From the NCBI GenBank assembly GCA_024655945.1, contig JANLFK010000005.1, positions 62,317 through 126,316 on the forward strand: a stretch of DNA of 64,000 bases, in the 5' to 3' direction. The position numbers were made by a program, and so were the translations under genes. The stretch's first letter is position 1, and each line of letters opens with the position of its first letter. The notes below the pieces were generated by a model. The model was not told the origin of the DNA. It saw only the letters and a list, made by a program, of their open reading frames with translations, and searched no databases. The stretch comes from a candidate division KSB1 bacterium (lineage in GTDB: Bacteria; Zhuqueibacterota; Zhuqueibacteria; JANLFK01; Oleimicrobiaceae). Positions 9,440 through 18,375 of the stretch are shown here, piece by piece.

Positions 9440-10075
9440 TCACCTTCGCTGCCCCCAGGGGGAGAAGACGACTCCGGTATTCACAGTGAGCATAGTCTGC
9501 TCGCTAAAGTGCTCACCGAACAAGAACCGGTCCCGGGAGAGCAGGGAGGCAACCCTCGCCTCGCCGAAGAGGGAAAGCCACCTGGTGAGCCTCAGCTCTA
9601 TGCCCGCTCCGCCCGTAATCCCGGCGCTCATTTTCTGCAACGCCTCCCCTTCCACGCTCACCGGATCGCCGTTTAGCCCGTCGCGGGTGAATCGCCAGGG
9701 GAAGATGCCCACCCCAGCCACGCCGTAGGGGGCCACGGGCCCCAGCGGAAGACGCAAAACGTTGCTGAACGTCACCGCGGGCAGCACAAAGTGGGGCGTC
9801 ATGCCCTGCTCCTGCCGGTGTTCCGGCGCAAACGCCGCCCAGCCCAGGTCGACTGCGGCTTCTATCCCGTAGTGCTTCCCCACCTGCTGCCGCAGGAAGA
9901 GGCCGTAGCTACTGCCGCGGTCGAGAAGCTCGGCGGTGCTAAGGGTGGCATTGTAGGACCCAGCCACCGGCGTCAACATCCCGCCGCGTACCCCGAGCCC
10001 GCCAGCAACCGTGGACTGTGCCTCGGCGAGCAATGCAACACTCAAGACTCCATACCAGAACAGCTTTTTGTTCAT
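9440..10075 (-). CDS. Small outer membrane beta-barrel protein in the efflux operon
   Basis: The predicted 211-residue protein starts at MNKKLFWYG after a GGAGG site and has a signal peptide ending near STVAGG. The rest is a series of short amphipathic strands with alternating hydrophobic residues (SYGLFLRQQVGKHYGIEAAV, GITGGAGIELRLTRWLSLFG), typical of an eight-stranded OmpW/OmpX-like barrel. It lies between the TetR gene and tolC with short gaps, so it is co-transcribed with the pump. No named family was recognised; a role as an accessory porin or envelope sensor of the efflux system is speculative. Confidence 0.75.
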   Translation of the reverse strand: MNKKLFWYGVLSVALLAEAQSTVAGGLGVRGGMLTPVAGSYNATLSTAELLDRGSSYGLFLRQQVGKHYGIEAAVDLGWAAFAPEHRQEQGMTPHFVLPAVTFSNVLRLPLGPVAPYGVAGVGIFPWRFTRDGLNGDPVSVEGEALQKMSAGITGGAGIELRLTRWLSLFGEARVASLLSRDRFLFGEHFSEQTMLTVNTGVVFSPWGQRR

Positions 10076-10115
10076 CGTGACCTCCGCAAAGAGTGTAGGT
10101 CTATCATACGCCCGG

Positions 10116-10736
10116 TCATCTCTTTTGTTTCCCGCCCCCGTGGAGAAATAGATCAAGCACCGCCTCGCTCATTTCCACCAGGCCCGTCTCAGGGCCGGCG
10201 TAGACCCAGTGAAACACAAAGGAGTCCAACATTCCGTTCAGGCAGTGCACCAAGTGGAGCGCCGGGACATCGCGCAGCACCCCTTCCCGCTTTCCCGTTT
10301 CCATGACGCGCTCGTAGAAGGCGATGAAGCTGCCAAACAGGTTGGCCATTTCGCGGCGGAACTCATCGGCCACCAGCGCGTCCATGCGTGACTTTTCCGA
10401 ATGGATGAGCTTGAAGAACGCGCGGTGCTCTTCGAAGAATGCGAAGTAGCGCCGCACTACGTTGGTCAGCCGGTCCACGAAGGAGCCGGCCTCCTCGATA
10501 GCGCTCTCGAGCGCGGCGAGAAAGTTCTGGGCTGTCTCGCGGATGAGGGTGAAGAAGAGCTCCTCTTTGCTGCAGAAGTAGAGGTAGACGGCACCCTTGG
10601 ACAGCTCGGCGCGTTCGGCTATGGCGTCCATGCTCACTTCGTGGAAGCCTCGTTCTGAGAAGAGCGCTTCGGCGGCGCGCAGGATCTCTGCGCGGCGCGC
10701 CTGCCGTTCGCGCTCCTTTCGGTCTTCTGTACCCAC
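10116..10736 (-). CDS. TetR/AcrR-family transcriptional regulator of the efflux operon
   Basis: The N-terminal DNA-binding domain is clear: RAEILRAAEALFSERGFHE, then MDAIAERAELSKGAVYLYF, the helix-turn-helix and the KGAVYLYF signature of TetR repressors. The remaining 140 residues form the all-helical ligand-binding domain, which is not family-specific. A GTG start (VGTEDRKER) is preferred because AGCGGAGGA lies about 10 nt upstream, and because an ATG 93 nt earlier would fall in the operator and promoter itself. It is the first gene of the operon with the pump genes and lies directly downstream of a perfect 14-bp palindrome, so it probably represses its own operon and is released by a pump substrate. 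Confidence 0.93.
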   Translation of the reverse strand: MGTEDRKERERQARRAEILRAAEALFSERGFHEVSMDAIAERAELSKGAVYLYFCSKEELFFTLIRETAQNFLAALESAIEEAGSFVDRLTNVVRRYFAFFEEHRAFFKLIHSEKSRMDALVADEFRREMANLFGSFIAFYERVMETGKREGVLRDVPALHLVHCLNGMLDSFVFHWVYAGPETGLVEMSEAVLDLFLHGGGKQKR

Positions 10737-10806
10737 GTCTTGGCTTTCCTCCGCTTGCTGAACCGGCTCGAAAGGGCGGTCATATTGACTGACTATCCGG
10801 TTACCG

Positions 10807-10820
10807 ACTGACCGGTCAGT
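10807..10820. promoter_or_regulatory. Palindromic TetR operator (ACTGACCGGTCAGT)
   Basis: The 14-bp sequence ACTGACCGGTCAGT is a perfect inverted repeat. It lies immediately downstream of the predicted -10 box, at or just past the likely transcription start, and before the TetR gene. TGACCGGTCA-like palindromes are common operators for TetR/AcrR repressors. Direct evidence of binding is absent. Confidence 0.8.
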
Positions 10821-10828
10821 TGGGTGCA

Positions 10829-10857
10829 AATATACACAAACTCCAGCGCAACATCAA
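10829..10857 (-). promoter_or_regulatory. Promoter of the TetR/RND operon (TTGATG-N17-TATATT)
   Basis: On the minus strand TTGATG and TATATT are 17 bp apart; the -10 runs on as TATATTTG, which also fits the TAnnTTTG element of Bacteroidota. The palindromic operator begins 8 bp downstream. The interval between this promoter and the plus-strand promoter at 11079 (about 220 bp) shows no gene. Confidence 0.75.
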
Positions 10858-11078
10858 GGTTTTTTTTTGCGTCGTCGCTTTTTTGACAGCGCAGCAGCCA
10901 CTCAATTGGGAGGTTGGGACAAGCGAGGACTGTGACCCTGTGGAGGAGTTGTCGTACCACCTCACCCGAGGAAAAGGTGCACATGCCAACTCACAATAGC
11001 CACATTCCACCGTCGGTGAAGGGCGACTCGCCATGAGCAACCTGCGGGCCAGACCCCTGATCTCTCCCCACTTTCCCC

Positions 11079-11107
11079 TTGATTCTTTCCCTCATTTTCG
11101 CTAACTT
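11079..11107 (+). promoter_or_regulatory. Possible promoter for the sprA-like operon (TTGATT-N17-TAACTT)
   Basis: TTGATT and TAACTT are 17 bp apart, about 100 nt upstream of the first ATG of the SprA-like gene. The -10 is less canonical than others in the window. No other signal is visible in the 345-bp intergenic interval on this strand. Confidence 0.45.
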
Positions 11108-11204
11108 TACAACCGCAAAGAAGCTTAAGGCACCATTCTCCGCAATGGACCAAGAGTTGGGAGGCGTCGCCGAGCCATTTGTTACGTGGTTCTAAAACGC
11201 AGGC

Positions 11205-14200
11205 ATGCAGGCTTCTCTGAACCGCTGCCACGAGTGGCTTGCCAGGTTTCCGGTTCTTGGTTCGTTGCACATGAGCCTCTGCTCCCAACAGCAAAACGGC
11301 CGCATGGGGGTGTGGAGTGCGCTCCTTGTAGCGTGCAGCGCCGTGGTCTGCCTACGCAGCACCGCCCGCGCCGGTAACGACCCCTCCACCATTGGGCTCC
11401 ACTTCTATTCGCAAATTGACCCGCGCGTCGCCCTACTCAGGGAGAGCAACAAGCCGGTAGGCCTTTCCTTGGACACCGTCCCCTCCGGTCTGCTCAAGGT
11501 CAACCTGCCCTCCTTGAAGCGCCAAGTGCGCATCGACTCCACCGGTACGAACATCGCCATTTCCGAAGAGCTGTCGGGTTACCCGTTTGCCCTGCCCGCC
11601 TACCTCACCCTGAGCGAGTACGTGCAAGTCCGCGCGCGCAATGAGCGGGACAGGCTCTGGCAGGAGCGGGTGGTGCAGGGGCCCGCCATCCAAGGGCCAG
11701 GAGGCCGCACCGGGGCCGGGGCAATCGTTATCGACATCCCGGTGGAAATCAAGAGCCAGGCATTCCAGCGCATCTTCGGCGGTGGGCGGGTCGGCCTGGA
11801 CGTCACCGGCGATATCTCCATCAAGGGTGGCTTTCGCCATGAGAAGCGCAGCGAGGTGAAGACCGCCCTCAACCGCGGCTCCGACTATAACTTCAAAATG
11901 GAACAGACGCAGCGCTTCAATGTGAGCGGCCACATCGGCGAAAAGGTAAAGGTCCTGGTGGACCAGGACAGCGAGCGCGCCTTTGATTTCGACAACGCCA
12001 TCTCTCTCCGCTACCAGGGCGTCGATGACGAGATCGTCAAGAGCATTGATGCCGGGAATATCAGCCTGTCTCTGCCTGCCACGCAGTTTGTCACTTTCAG
12101 CGGCAAGAACACCGGCCTCTTTGGCGTGCGGGCGGACATGGAGGTCGGACGCCTGAAGTTGACCACCATCGCCAGCCAGGAAAAGGGGCAGGGCAACAAA
12201 ATCTCGCTGAGCGGCGGTGCCAAGGGCGAGAAGCAGCGCATCGAGGACTATCAGTACCGCCGCGGCACCTACTTCTTCCTGGACGAATACTACTATCGCC
12301 AGTTCCCCGACGTGGACGAGCAGGGGCGGCACCGCTTCTACCCGCCGCGCTCCATTAAACGGCTGGAGCTGTACAAATCCGAGCCCGGGTATGAGACCCG
12401 CTACTCCGACTCCATCCGCGGCTTTGCCGGCATGGATATCGACACCACCAATTTCACCTTCGAGATCGACACCACCAACACACAGCTCATCGAGACCGGC
12501 TACTTCCGACGCCTGGAGAAGAACACCGACTACTTCTTGGAGCGCGACCTTGGCTACGTCCAGATGATGGTGCCCCTGGGCCAGGGCGAGGTGCTGGCGG
12601 TGGCTTACGAGGACTCCTCCGGGCGCATCGTGGGCGACATCAACTACCAGCCGGAGGCGGGAAAGCCGATCATTCTGCGCCTGCTCAAGCCGCGCGTTTC
12701 TCGGCCTGCGCACCCCACGTGGATTCTGGAATGGAGGAATGTCTACTACCTCGGCTCGCGCAACATTGCAGAAGATGGCTTTGAGCTGAAGATTTACTAC
12801 AAGCCGCCCTCCGGCGATCCGCAAGAGGCCGGGCCCACCAAGAGCGGCCAGGTCAAGTCGTACCTGCAGATTTTCGGCCTGGACAGGGTGGACCAAACCG
12901 GCTCGCCCAATCCCGACAACCGCATCGACATGAACGCCAACATCATCAACTTGGCGCGCGGCGAGCTCATCTTCCCGGACCTGCGTCCATTCGATCCCCT
13001 TGGTCCCACCGAGCTGCCCAATGACAAGCGCACGCGTGCCATCTACGACACCACGGTGCAGTCCTACATCGCGCAGGAGAGCAAGTTCTACATCGAGGTC
13101 TCCTCAAAGATCCGCAGGCCGGACTATGACCTGGGCATGAACGTCATCGAGGGCTCCGAGGAGGTGCGCCTGAACGGGGTCAAGTTGGTCAAGGACCGCG
13201 ATTACACCATCGATTACTGGTCAGGCAAGTTGCTGATTCTCAACGAGGCGGCGACGCAGCCCTCGGCGGACGTGGAGATCACCTACGAGAGCAACCAGAT
13301 GTTCCAAATCGAGCGCAAGACCATCCTGGGCGCGCGCGCGCAATACGACCTCTGGCAGGATAGCTTCATCGGCGGCACGGCCCTCTATCTCGGCGAGCGC
13401 ACCTTGGAGCAGAAGATTCGCGTGGGCCGTGGCCCCATGCAGAATTTCGTCTGGGACCTGAACACGCAGTTGCGCTTCAAGCCTAACTTCCTGACGACCC
13501 TGGCCAATGCCTTGCCCTTCGTCAACACCCAGGCTCCGTCGACCCTGAACATCGAAGCCGAAATGGCGCAGGTTTTCCCCAACCCCAATACGGTCAACAA
13601 CGAAAAAACTGGGGACAACGACGGGGTTGCCTACATCGACGACTTCGAGGGGTCGAAGCGGGAGACGATCATCGGCATCGATCGGCGTGGGTGGACACCT
13701 GCTTCGGTGCCGTTGCAGAAGAAGGAGTACGCGCCGCATGGCGAGGTGAGTCTGGCGAAGATGGGCAGCCTGATCTGGTACAATCCCTACAATCAGGTGC
13801 CTATCAAGTACATCTGGCCGACTAAGGACGTCAATCCCAACGTGCCACAGCGCGTCAATGTGCTCACCCTGCGCTTCTCGCCGGCAGATAGCGTGCCCAG
13901 TGCCGAGTCGTGGGCCGGCATTCAGCGCGCCCTCTCCTCCGGCTACGCCGACCAGACCGAGAGCAAGTTTCTGGAAATCTGGGTGCAGGGCGACGTCGGG
14001 GTGCTGCACGTCGACCTTGGCCAGGTGTCGGAGGACGTTATCCCTAACGGTCGCCTGGACACCGAAGACCGCGCCGTGGGTGGCATTCGCAACGGCGTGC
14101 TCGATCCTGGGGAGGACGTTGGCCTGGACGGCATGGCCAACAACGACCCTCGTGCGCGCGCTGCAGGGGGCGACTTTTGGGACATCAACGGCAACGGGGT

Positions 14201-17200
14201 GCGAGACTACGGGGAACCATGGAGCAACGACGACTTTCACTACCAGCCGGGTATTCCCGACTATGATCAAATCAACGGCTACGAGGGGAACGAAAACGAC
14301 ACCGGCGGTCGCTACCCGGACACCGAGGACATCAACCGCAACGGCGACGTCGACCTCAGGAACGACTACTTCGAGTATTCCTTCTCCTTAGACAAGTCCA
14401 GCCCGGACACCGTGTACATGGTGGGCGGCAAAGGGCTTCCCCCTGACGAGGATCATGGCTGGCGCCAGTACCGCATCCCTCTCGATCAGCCCAGCCGCGT
14501 GGTGGGCAACCCCGACATTTCCCTTGTGGAATACATGCGGGTGTGGGTGGACGGCGTGCCCAATCACCAGCCGGTGTACATCAGCATCGCGGAGCTCAAG
14601 CTGGTGGGTAGCGACTGGAAAGAGCAGGGCGTGGCCGGACCTTCTGCTCCCGGGCAATACGACGCCCGCAACGACAGCACCGTGGTGGTGACGGTGGTCA
14701 ACACCCACGACAATCCGGAGTACAAGGAGAACTTGCCCCCTGGTGTGGAAGGAGTGCGCGACCGCATCACCCAGGCCATTGCCCGCGAGCAGTCGCTGGT
14801 GCTGAAGGTGACCGAGCTGCAGCCGGGGTACAATGGCATCATCCAGAAGAGCCTCTACCAGCCCGAGGACTATATCCACTACAAGACGATGAAGATGTTC
14901 GTCTACGGCAAGGACCCCTACGGCATTCACATCCGCTCTGACCAGAGCCTCATCCACTTTTTCCTGCGCTTCGGCTCCGACGCCAAGAACTACTACGAGA
15001 TCAGAGAGCCGGTCTACCCGGGCTGGGACCGGCGCAATGAGATTGAGGTGGACCTGCTTGAGCTCAGCGCCATCAAGCTCGACCCGTCGAACCGAGTTGA
15101 CTCGCTGAGCACGCAAGGGTCGCCGGTGTTCGAAAAGTACTTGCCAGACGGCAAGCGCTTGCGCATTGTAGGCCGCCCTTCGCTGACCAACGTGCGCATC
15201 CTGGTGGCAGGGGTGGAGAACCTCGCGTTTGCAGAGCAACAGGGGACGAAAGTACCCAACGTCACACCGTTCACCGGCGAGATCTGGATCAACGAGCTTC
15301 GCTTGTCCAACGTCAAGAAGGACCGCGGCGTGGCCTATAGGGCCAGCGTGGATTTCGCCTTGGCGGACTTGGCACGGGTGACGGCGCAAGTGAACCGGCA
15401 GGACGCCGACTTTCACAATGTGAACACCCGCTTCGGCTCCGGTGACAACCGCACAGGCATGAACTTCACCGGGAGCCTGGCGCTGGATAAACTCCTGCCG
15501 CAGTCGCTGGGGATCAGCATCCCTGTGAACGTGAACTACTCGGAGAGTGCTGCCATCCCCAAATACGTACCGGGCACCGACATCGAGGTCACCGACCGCA
15601 CGCCCGACTCCACCCTCTCGGCCATCAAGACTCTGTCCACCAGACGAGGCTTCGGCGTGTCCTTTCGGCGCGTGGAAAAGTCGCGGAACTTTTTCGTCAA
15701 GCATACCATCGACAACATCACGGCCAACTACAGCGAGAGCTCAGATGAAGGGAGCAATTCGCAGACGGCCATCTCCCGCAATCGTAACCAGACCGGCGGG
15801 ATGAGGTACAACTTGACCTTTGGCCGCGACAACTTCTTCCAGCCCTTCTCCTGGCTTGCCGGCGTGCCGGTCCTCAAGAAGCTCAGCGTGACCAAGATGT
15901 ACTACACCCCAGCAGTCATCGGTCTAAAGGTCTCGGGCACCCGCTCTACCATGTACTCGCGCACGCGGAGTGGTGTCGAGTCCTACAACAACGTCTTCAA
16001 CGTCACGCGCGATGCCAACGCGAGCATGCGCATCTTCGACAACCTGAGTTTGGACTATGGCCGCTCCCACACCAGCGATCTGCGCAATGTGCCGCGGGAG
16101 GAATGGTCGCGCGGCAAGTTGGGTGTTCTCACTGCTGTGAGCCAGAACTTCAAGGTGCAGTACAACCCCAAGATCTTTACCTGGCTCAGCAACAGCCTCA
16201 ACTATAACTCCGACTATCGCTACAACTACAACCAGCAGCAGAGGGATCTGGGTCGCAGCGCTTCGACCAACGCTTCGGTGACGGCCTCCGGTTCGGTGAA
16301 TCTCAGCCAGTTACTGACGTCGATCCGCCGGCCGTCGGCTCCGCCCACCCGCCCGGTCCCTGGAAGGACGCCACCCTCGCGGCAGCCCCCCGGCTCCAAA
16401 CAGCCGCAGCCAGAGCAGCCAAAGAAGAGTGGCGGCAGCTTCAACCTCTTCGACACCATGCACAAGGTATTTGGCATGGTCGATCCGATAAGCGTCAGTT
16501 ACAGCAAGCGCACCAGCACCAATCTCTATGGCTTAGCGCCGGGCACGCCGCGTTGGCAGTTCCAGTTCGGCCTCTCGGATAGTTGTGGCCTGCCGGTGGC
16601 CGCGCAGAATGTCGGGTCAAACAGGGGCTCCCGTTCCGAGACCGAAAGCCTCAACTTCAGCAGCGGGCTGAAGCCGAGCCGGCAAATAACCATCACGGTC
16701 AAGTACTCGGAGTCTTCCACGGTGAATCGCACCACGACCGTCACCGGCAACGAATCGCAGAACTGGTTTCGGTCGGGGAACACCGATCTTCCTCTGCCGG
16801 AGTGGACGGTGCGTTGGAGGGGCTTCGAGCGGTACCTCTTCTTCAAGAAGATGGCGCAGTCGGTGAGCCTTGACCACGGCTTCACCGGTCAGAAGCGCAG
16901 CACTTGGGGTTTGGAGCGCGGCATCCGCGAAGAGACGCGCAAGGACTATGACGCAAACTTCCGTCCGCTGATTGGCATGAACATCACCTGGAAGAACGGC
17001 ATGACCAGCACGCTCCGCTTCAACAAGGGGCAGAACCTGAGCGAGAGCATGGGGGTGAGCAAAGGCCAAACGCGCACGCAGACGATGGACATCACCTTTA
17101 CCACCAACTATTCCAAACGCAGCAACTTCCGCATCCCCCTGCCGGTCTGGCCGTTCAAGAATGCGGTGCTCAAAAACAACGTCGACTTGTCAGTGACGTT

Positions 17201-17426
17201 CAACATGAACCGCAACGTCACCGAGAAGAGCAAGGCTGCGGGCATTTTCGAGGAGACGGCCCGCACCGAGAAGTGGAGCTTCATGCCCAAGCTCACCTAC
17301 GCGTTCAGCAATCGCGTGCGGGGCGGCGTCTCCTTCGAGGTGGGCAAGACCAAGAACAAGCTCATTGGCGACAGCTCCATCCAGGAGCTGGCTCTGGATG
17401 TGAACATCTCCATCCGCGGCAACTGA
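11205..17426 (+). CDS. sprA: SprA/Sov-like giant type IX secretion translocon protein
   Basis: This 2,073-residue protein matches the SprA family that forms the outer membrane pore of the type IX secretion system. Recognisable parts are YIDDFEGSKRETIIGIDRRGW near 805, the EIWINELRLSNVKKDRGVAY block near 1365, a long run of barrel-like strands, a proline-rich stretch around 1704-1745, and strand repeats to the C-terminus ending NISIRGN. At 2,073 residues it is somewhat shorter than Bacteroidota SprA (about 2,400). The frame opens at 11205, but no ribosome binding site is evident; ATG at 11271 or 11304 would give a cleaner signal peptide (SALLVACSAVVCLRSTARA). A glutaminyl cyclase gene begins 3 nt after the stop. 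Family assignment is firm; the exact start is not. Confidence 0.9.
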   Translation: MQASLNRCHEWLARFPVLGSLHMSLCSQQQNGRMGVWSALLVACSAVVCLRSTARAGNDPSTIGLHFYSQIDPRVALLRESNKPVGLSLDTVPSGLLKVNLPSLKRQVRIDSTGTNIAISEELSGYPFALPAYLTLSEYVQVRARNERDRLWQERVVQGPAIQGPGGRTGAGAIVIDIPVEIKSQAFQRIFGGGRVGLDVTGDISIKGGFRHEKRSEVKTALNRGSDYNFKMEQTQRFNVSGHIGEKVKVLVDQDSERAFDFDNAISLRYQGVDDEIVKSIDAGNISLSLPATQFVTFSGKNTGLFGVRADMEVGRLKLTTIASQEKGQGNKISLSGGAKGEKQRIEDYQYRRGTYFFLDEYYYRQFPDVDEQGRHRFYPPRSIKRLELYKSEPGYETRYSDSIRGFAGMDIDTTNFTFEIDTTNTQLIETGYFRRLEKNTDYFLERDLGYVQMMVPLGQGEVLAVAYEDSSGRIVGDINYQPEAGKPIILRLLKPRVSRPAHPTWILEWRNVYYLGSRNIAEDGFELKIYYKPPSGDPQEAGPTKSGQVKSYLQIFGLDRVDQTGSPNPDNRIDMNANIINLARGELIFPDLRPFDPLGPTELPNDKRTRAIYDTTVQSYIAQESKFYIEVSSKIRRPDYDLGMNVIEGSEEVRLNGVKLVKDRDYTIDYWSGKLLILNEAATQPSADVEITYESNQMFQIERKTILGARAQYDLWQDSFIGGTALYLGERTLEQKIRVGRGPMQNFVWDLNTQLRFKPNFLTTLANALPFVNTQAPSTLNIEAEMAQVFPNPNTVNNEKTGDNDGVAYIDDFEGSKRETIIGIDRRGWTPASVPLQKKEYAPHGEVSLAKMGSLIWYNPYNQVPIKYIWPTKDVNPNVPQRVNVLTLRFSPADSVPSAESWAGIQRALSSGYADQTESKFLEIWVQGDVGVLHVDLGQVSEDVIPNGRLDTEDRAVGGIRNGVLDPGEDVGLDGMANNDPRARAAGGDFWDINGNGVRDYGEPWSNDDFHYQPGIPDYDQINGYEGNENDTGGRYPDTEDINRNGDVDLRNDYFEYSFSLDKSSPDTVYMVGGKGLPPDEDHGWRQYRIPLDQPSRVVGNPDISLVEYMRVWVDGVPNHQPVYISIAELKLVGSDWKEQGVAGPSAPGQYDARNDSTVVVTVVNTHDNPEYKENLPPGVEGVRDRITQAIAREQSLVLKVTELQPGYNGIIQKSLYQPEDYIHYKTMKMFVYGKDPYGIHIRSDQSLIHFFLRFGSDAKNYYEIREPVYPGWDRRNEIEVDLLELSAIKLDPSNRVDSLSTQGSPVFEKYLPDGKRLRIVGRPSLTNVRILVAGVENLAFAEQQGTKVPNVTPFTGEIWINELRLSNVKKDRGVAYRASVDFALADLARVTAQVNRQDADFHNVNTRFGSGDNRTGMNFTGSLALDKLLPQSLGISIPVNVNYSESAAIPKYVPGTDIEVTDRTPDSTLSAIKTLSTRRGFGVSFRRVEKSRNFFVKHTIDNITANYSESSDEGSNSQTAISRNRNQTGGMRYNLTFGRDNFFQPFSWLAGVPVLKKLSVTKMYYTPAVIGLKVSGTRSTMYSRTRSGVESYNNVFNVTRDANASMRIFDNLSLDYGRSHTSDLRNVPREEWSRGKLGVLTAVSQNFKVQYNPKIFTWLSNSLNYNSDYRYNYNQQQRDLGRSASTNASVTASGSVNLSQLLTSIRRPSAPPTRPVPGRTPPSRQPPGSKQPQPEQPKKSGGSFNLFDTMHKVFGMVDPISVSYSKRTSTNLYGLAPGTPRWQFQFGLSDSCGLPVAAQNVGSNRGSRSETESLNFSSGLKPSRQITITVKYSESSTVNRTTTVTGNESQNWFRSGNTDLPLPEWTVRWRGFERYLFFKKMAQSVSLDHGFTGQKRSTWGLERGIREETRKDYDANFRPLIGMNITWKNGMTSTLRFNKGQNLSESMGVSKGQTRTQTMDITFTTNYSKRSNFRIPLPVWPFKNAVLKNNVDLSVTFNMNRNVTEKSKAAGIFEETARTEKWSFMPKLTYAFSNRVRGGVSFEVGKTKNKLIGDSSIQELALDVNISIRGN

Positions 17427-17429
17427 ACC

Positions 17430-18371
17430 ATGGTGGGCAGAAGAGCAATGCGCGGTGCAAGACTTAGGCCTGCCGCATTCATCCTCCTGTTGGCGCTCGT
17501 AGCAACTCCCCTCCTCATGCCCATTTCGTGCAGTGCGCAGCTCCCGCAATTTGACGAGAGGAAGGCATACGAACACCTCTTGCGCCAGGTGGCGTTCGGG
17601 CCGCGCGCGCCCGGCACACCTGGTCACCGCGCCTGCCTCGAGTACCTGACCATGGAGTTGGAAAAGTACGCGGACAAGGTCACCCAACAGAAGTTCCAAC
17701 ACACCTTCGGCCCAGAGCGGCGTACGGTGGTGATGAGCAACATAATCGCCAACTTTTGGAGCGAAAAGACCAAGCGCGTGCTGCTGTGCGCCCACTGGGA
17801 CACCAGGCCCTGGGCAGACCACGACCCCGATCCTGCCAATCGCGCCACCTCGATTCCGGGGGCAAACGACGGTGCCTCCGGCGTCGCAGTTTTGCTGGAG
17901 ATCGCGCGACTGCTCAAGGCGCATGAGCCGCGCTTTGGGGTGGATATCGTGCTTTTTGACGGCGAGGACTGCGGCCAGGAAGGAGACGACCGTACCTGGG
18001 CGATCGGCTCACGACACTTTGCGGAGAGCAAGGACCCGCGTTACCGTCCACTGTTTGGTATCCTCCTGGACATGGTGGGCGATGCTGACCTGGAGATTTA
18101 CATTGAGCAGCACTCCCAAGAGAGCGCACCGGACGTCGTTAGCCTTGTCTGGGCGCGTGCTGCCGAGCTCGGGGTCACGGAATTCATCCGTCGGCCGAAG
18201 TACGCGCTCGTCGATGATCATGTTCCCCTCCTGCGTGCCGGCATCCGCTGCATCGACATCATCGACTACGACTATCCGTATTGGCACACTCTGGCGGACA
18301 CCCCGGACAAGTGCAGCGCCGAGAGCCTGGGCAAGGTGGGGCGCGTCGTTCTGAGTGTGCTCTACCGCTAA
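17430..18371 (+). CDS. Glutaminyl-peptide cyclotransferase-like M28 family enzyme
   Basis: An N-terminal signal or anchor (FILLLALVATPLLMPISCSAQ) precedes an M28-fold catalytic domain. Metal and active-site motifs are LLCAHWDTRPWADHD, IPGANDGASGVAVLLE, FDGEDCG, LLDMVGDADLEIY and DIIDYDYPYWHT. The DxxDYDYPYWHT ending and single-zinc layout fit glutaminyl cyclases, which convert N-terminal Gln to pyroglutamate, better than aminopeptidases. In Bacteroidota such enzymes cap exported proteins whose signal peptide is cleaved before Gln. The gene begins 3 nt after the SprA-like gene, and many secreted proteins in this window begin with Gln after AQ or AQQ cleavage sites (for example the TolC, PorU-neighbour and VCBS proteins), which supports that role. 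Confidence 0.88.
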   Translation: MVGRRAMRGARLRPAAFILLLALVATPLLMPISCSAQLPQFDERKAYEHLLRQVAFGPRAPGTPGHRACLEYLTMELEKYADKVTQQKFQHTFGPERRTVVMSNIIANFWSEKTKRVLLCAHWDTRPWADHDPDPANRATSIPGANDGASGVAVLLEIARLLKAHEPRFGVDIVLFDGEDCGQEGDDRTWAIGSRHFAESKDPRYRPLFGILLDMVGDADLEIYIEQHSQESAPDVVSLVWARAAELGVTEFIRRPKYALVDDHVPLLRAGIRCIDIIDYDYPYWHTLADTPDKCSAESLGKVGRVVLSVLYR

Positions 18372-18375
18372 ACGC

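Noticed and set aside
11433-12896. Minus-strand open frame of about 490 codons inside the SprA-like gene
   Set aside because: Shadow of the SprA-like coding frame; no start signal or motif.
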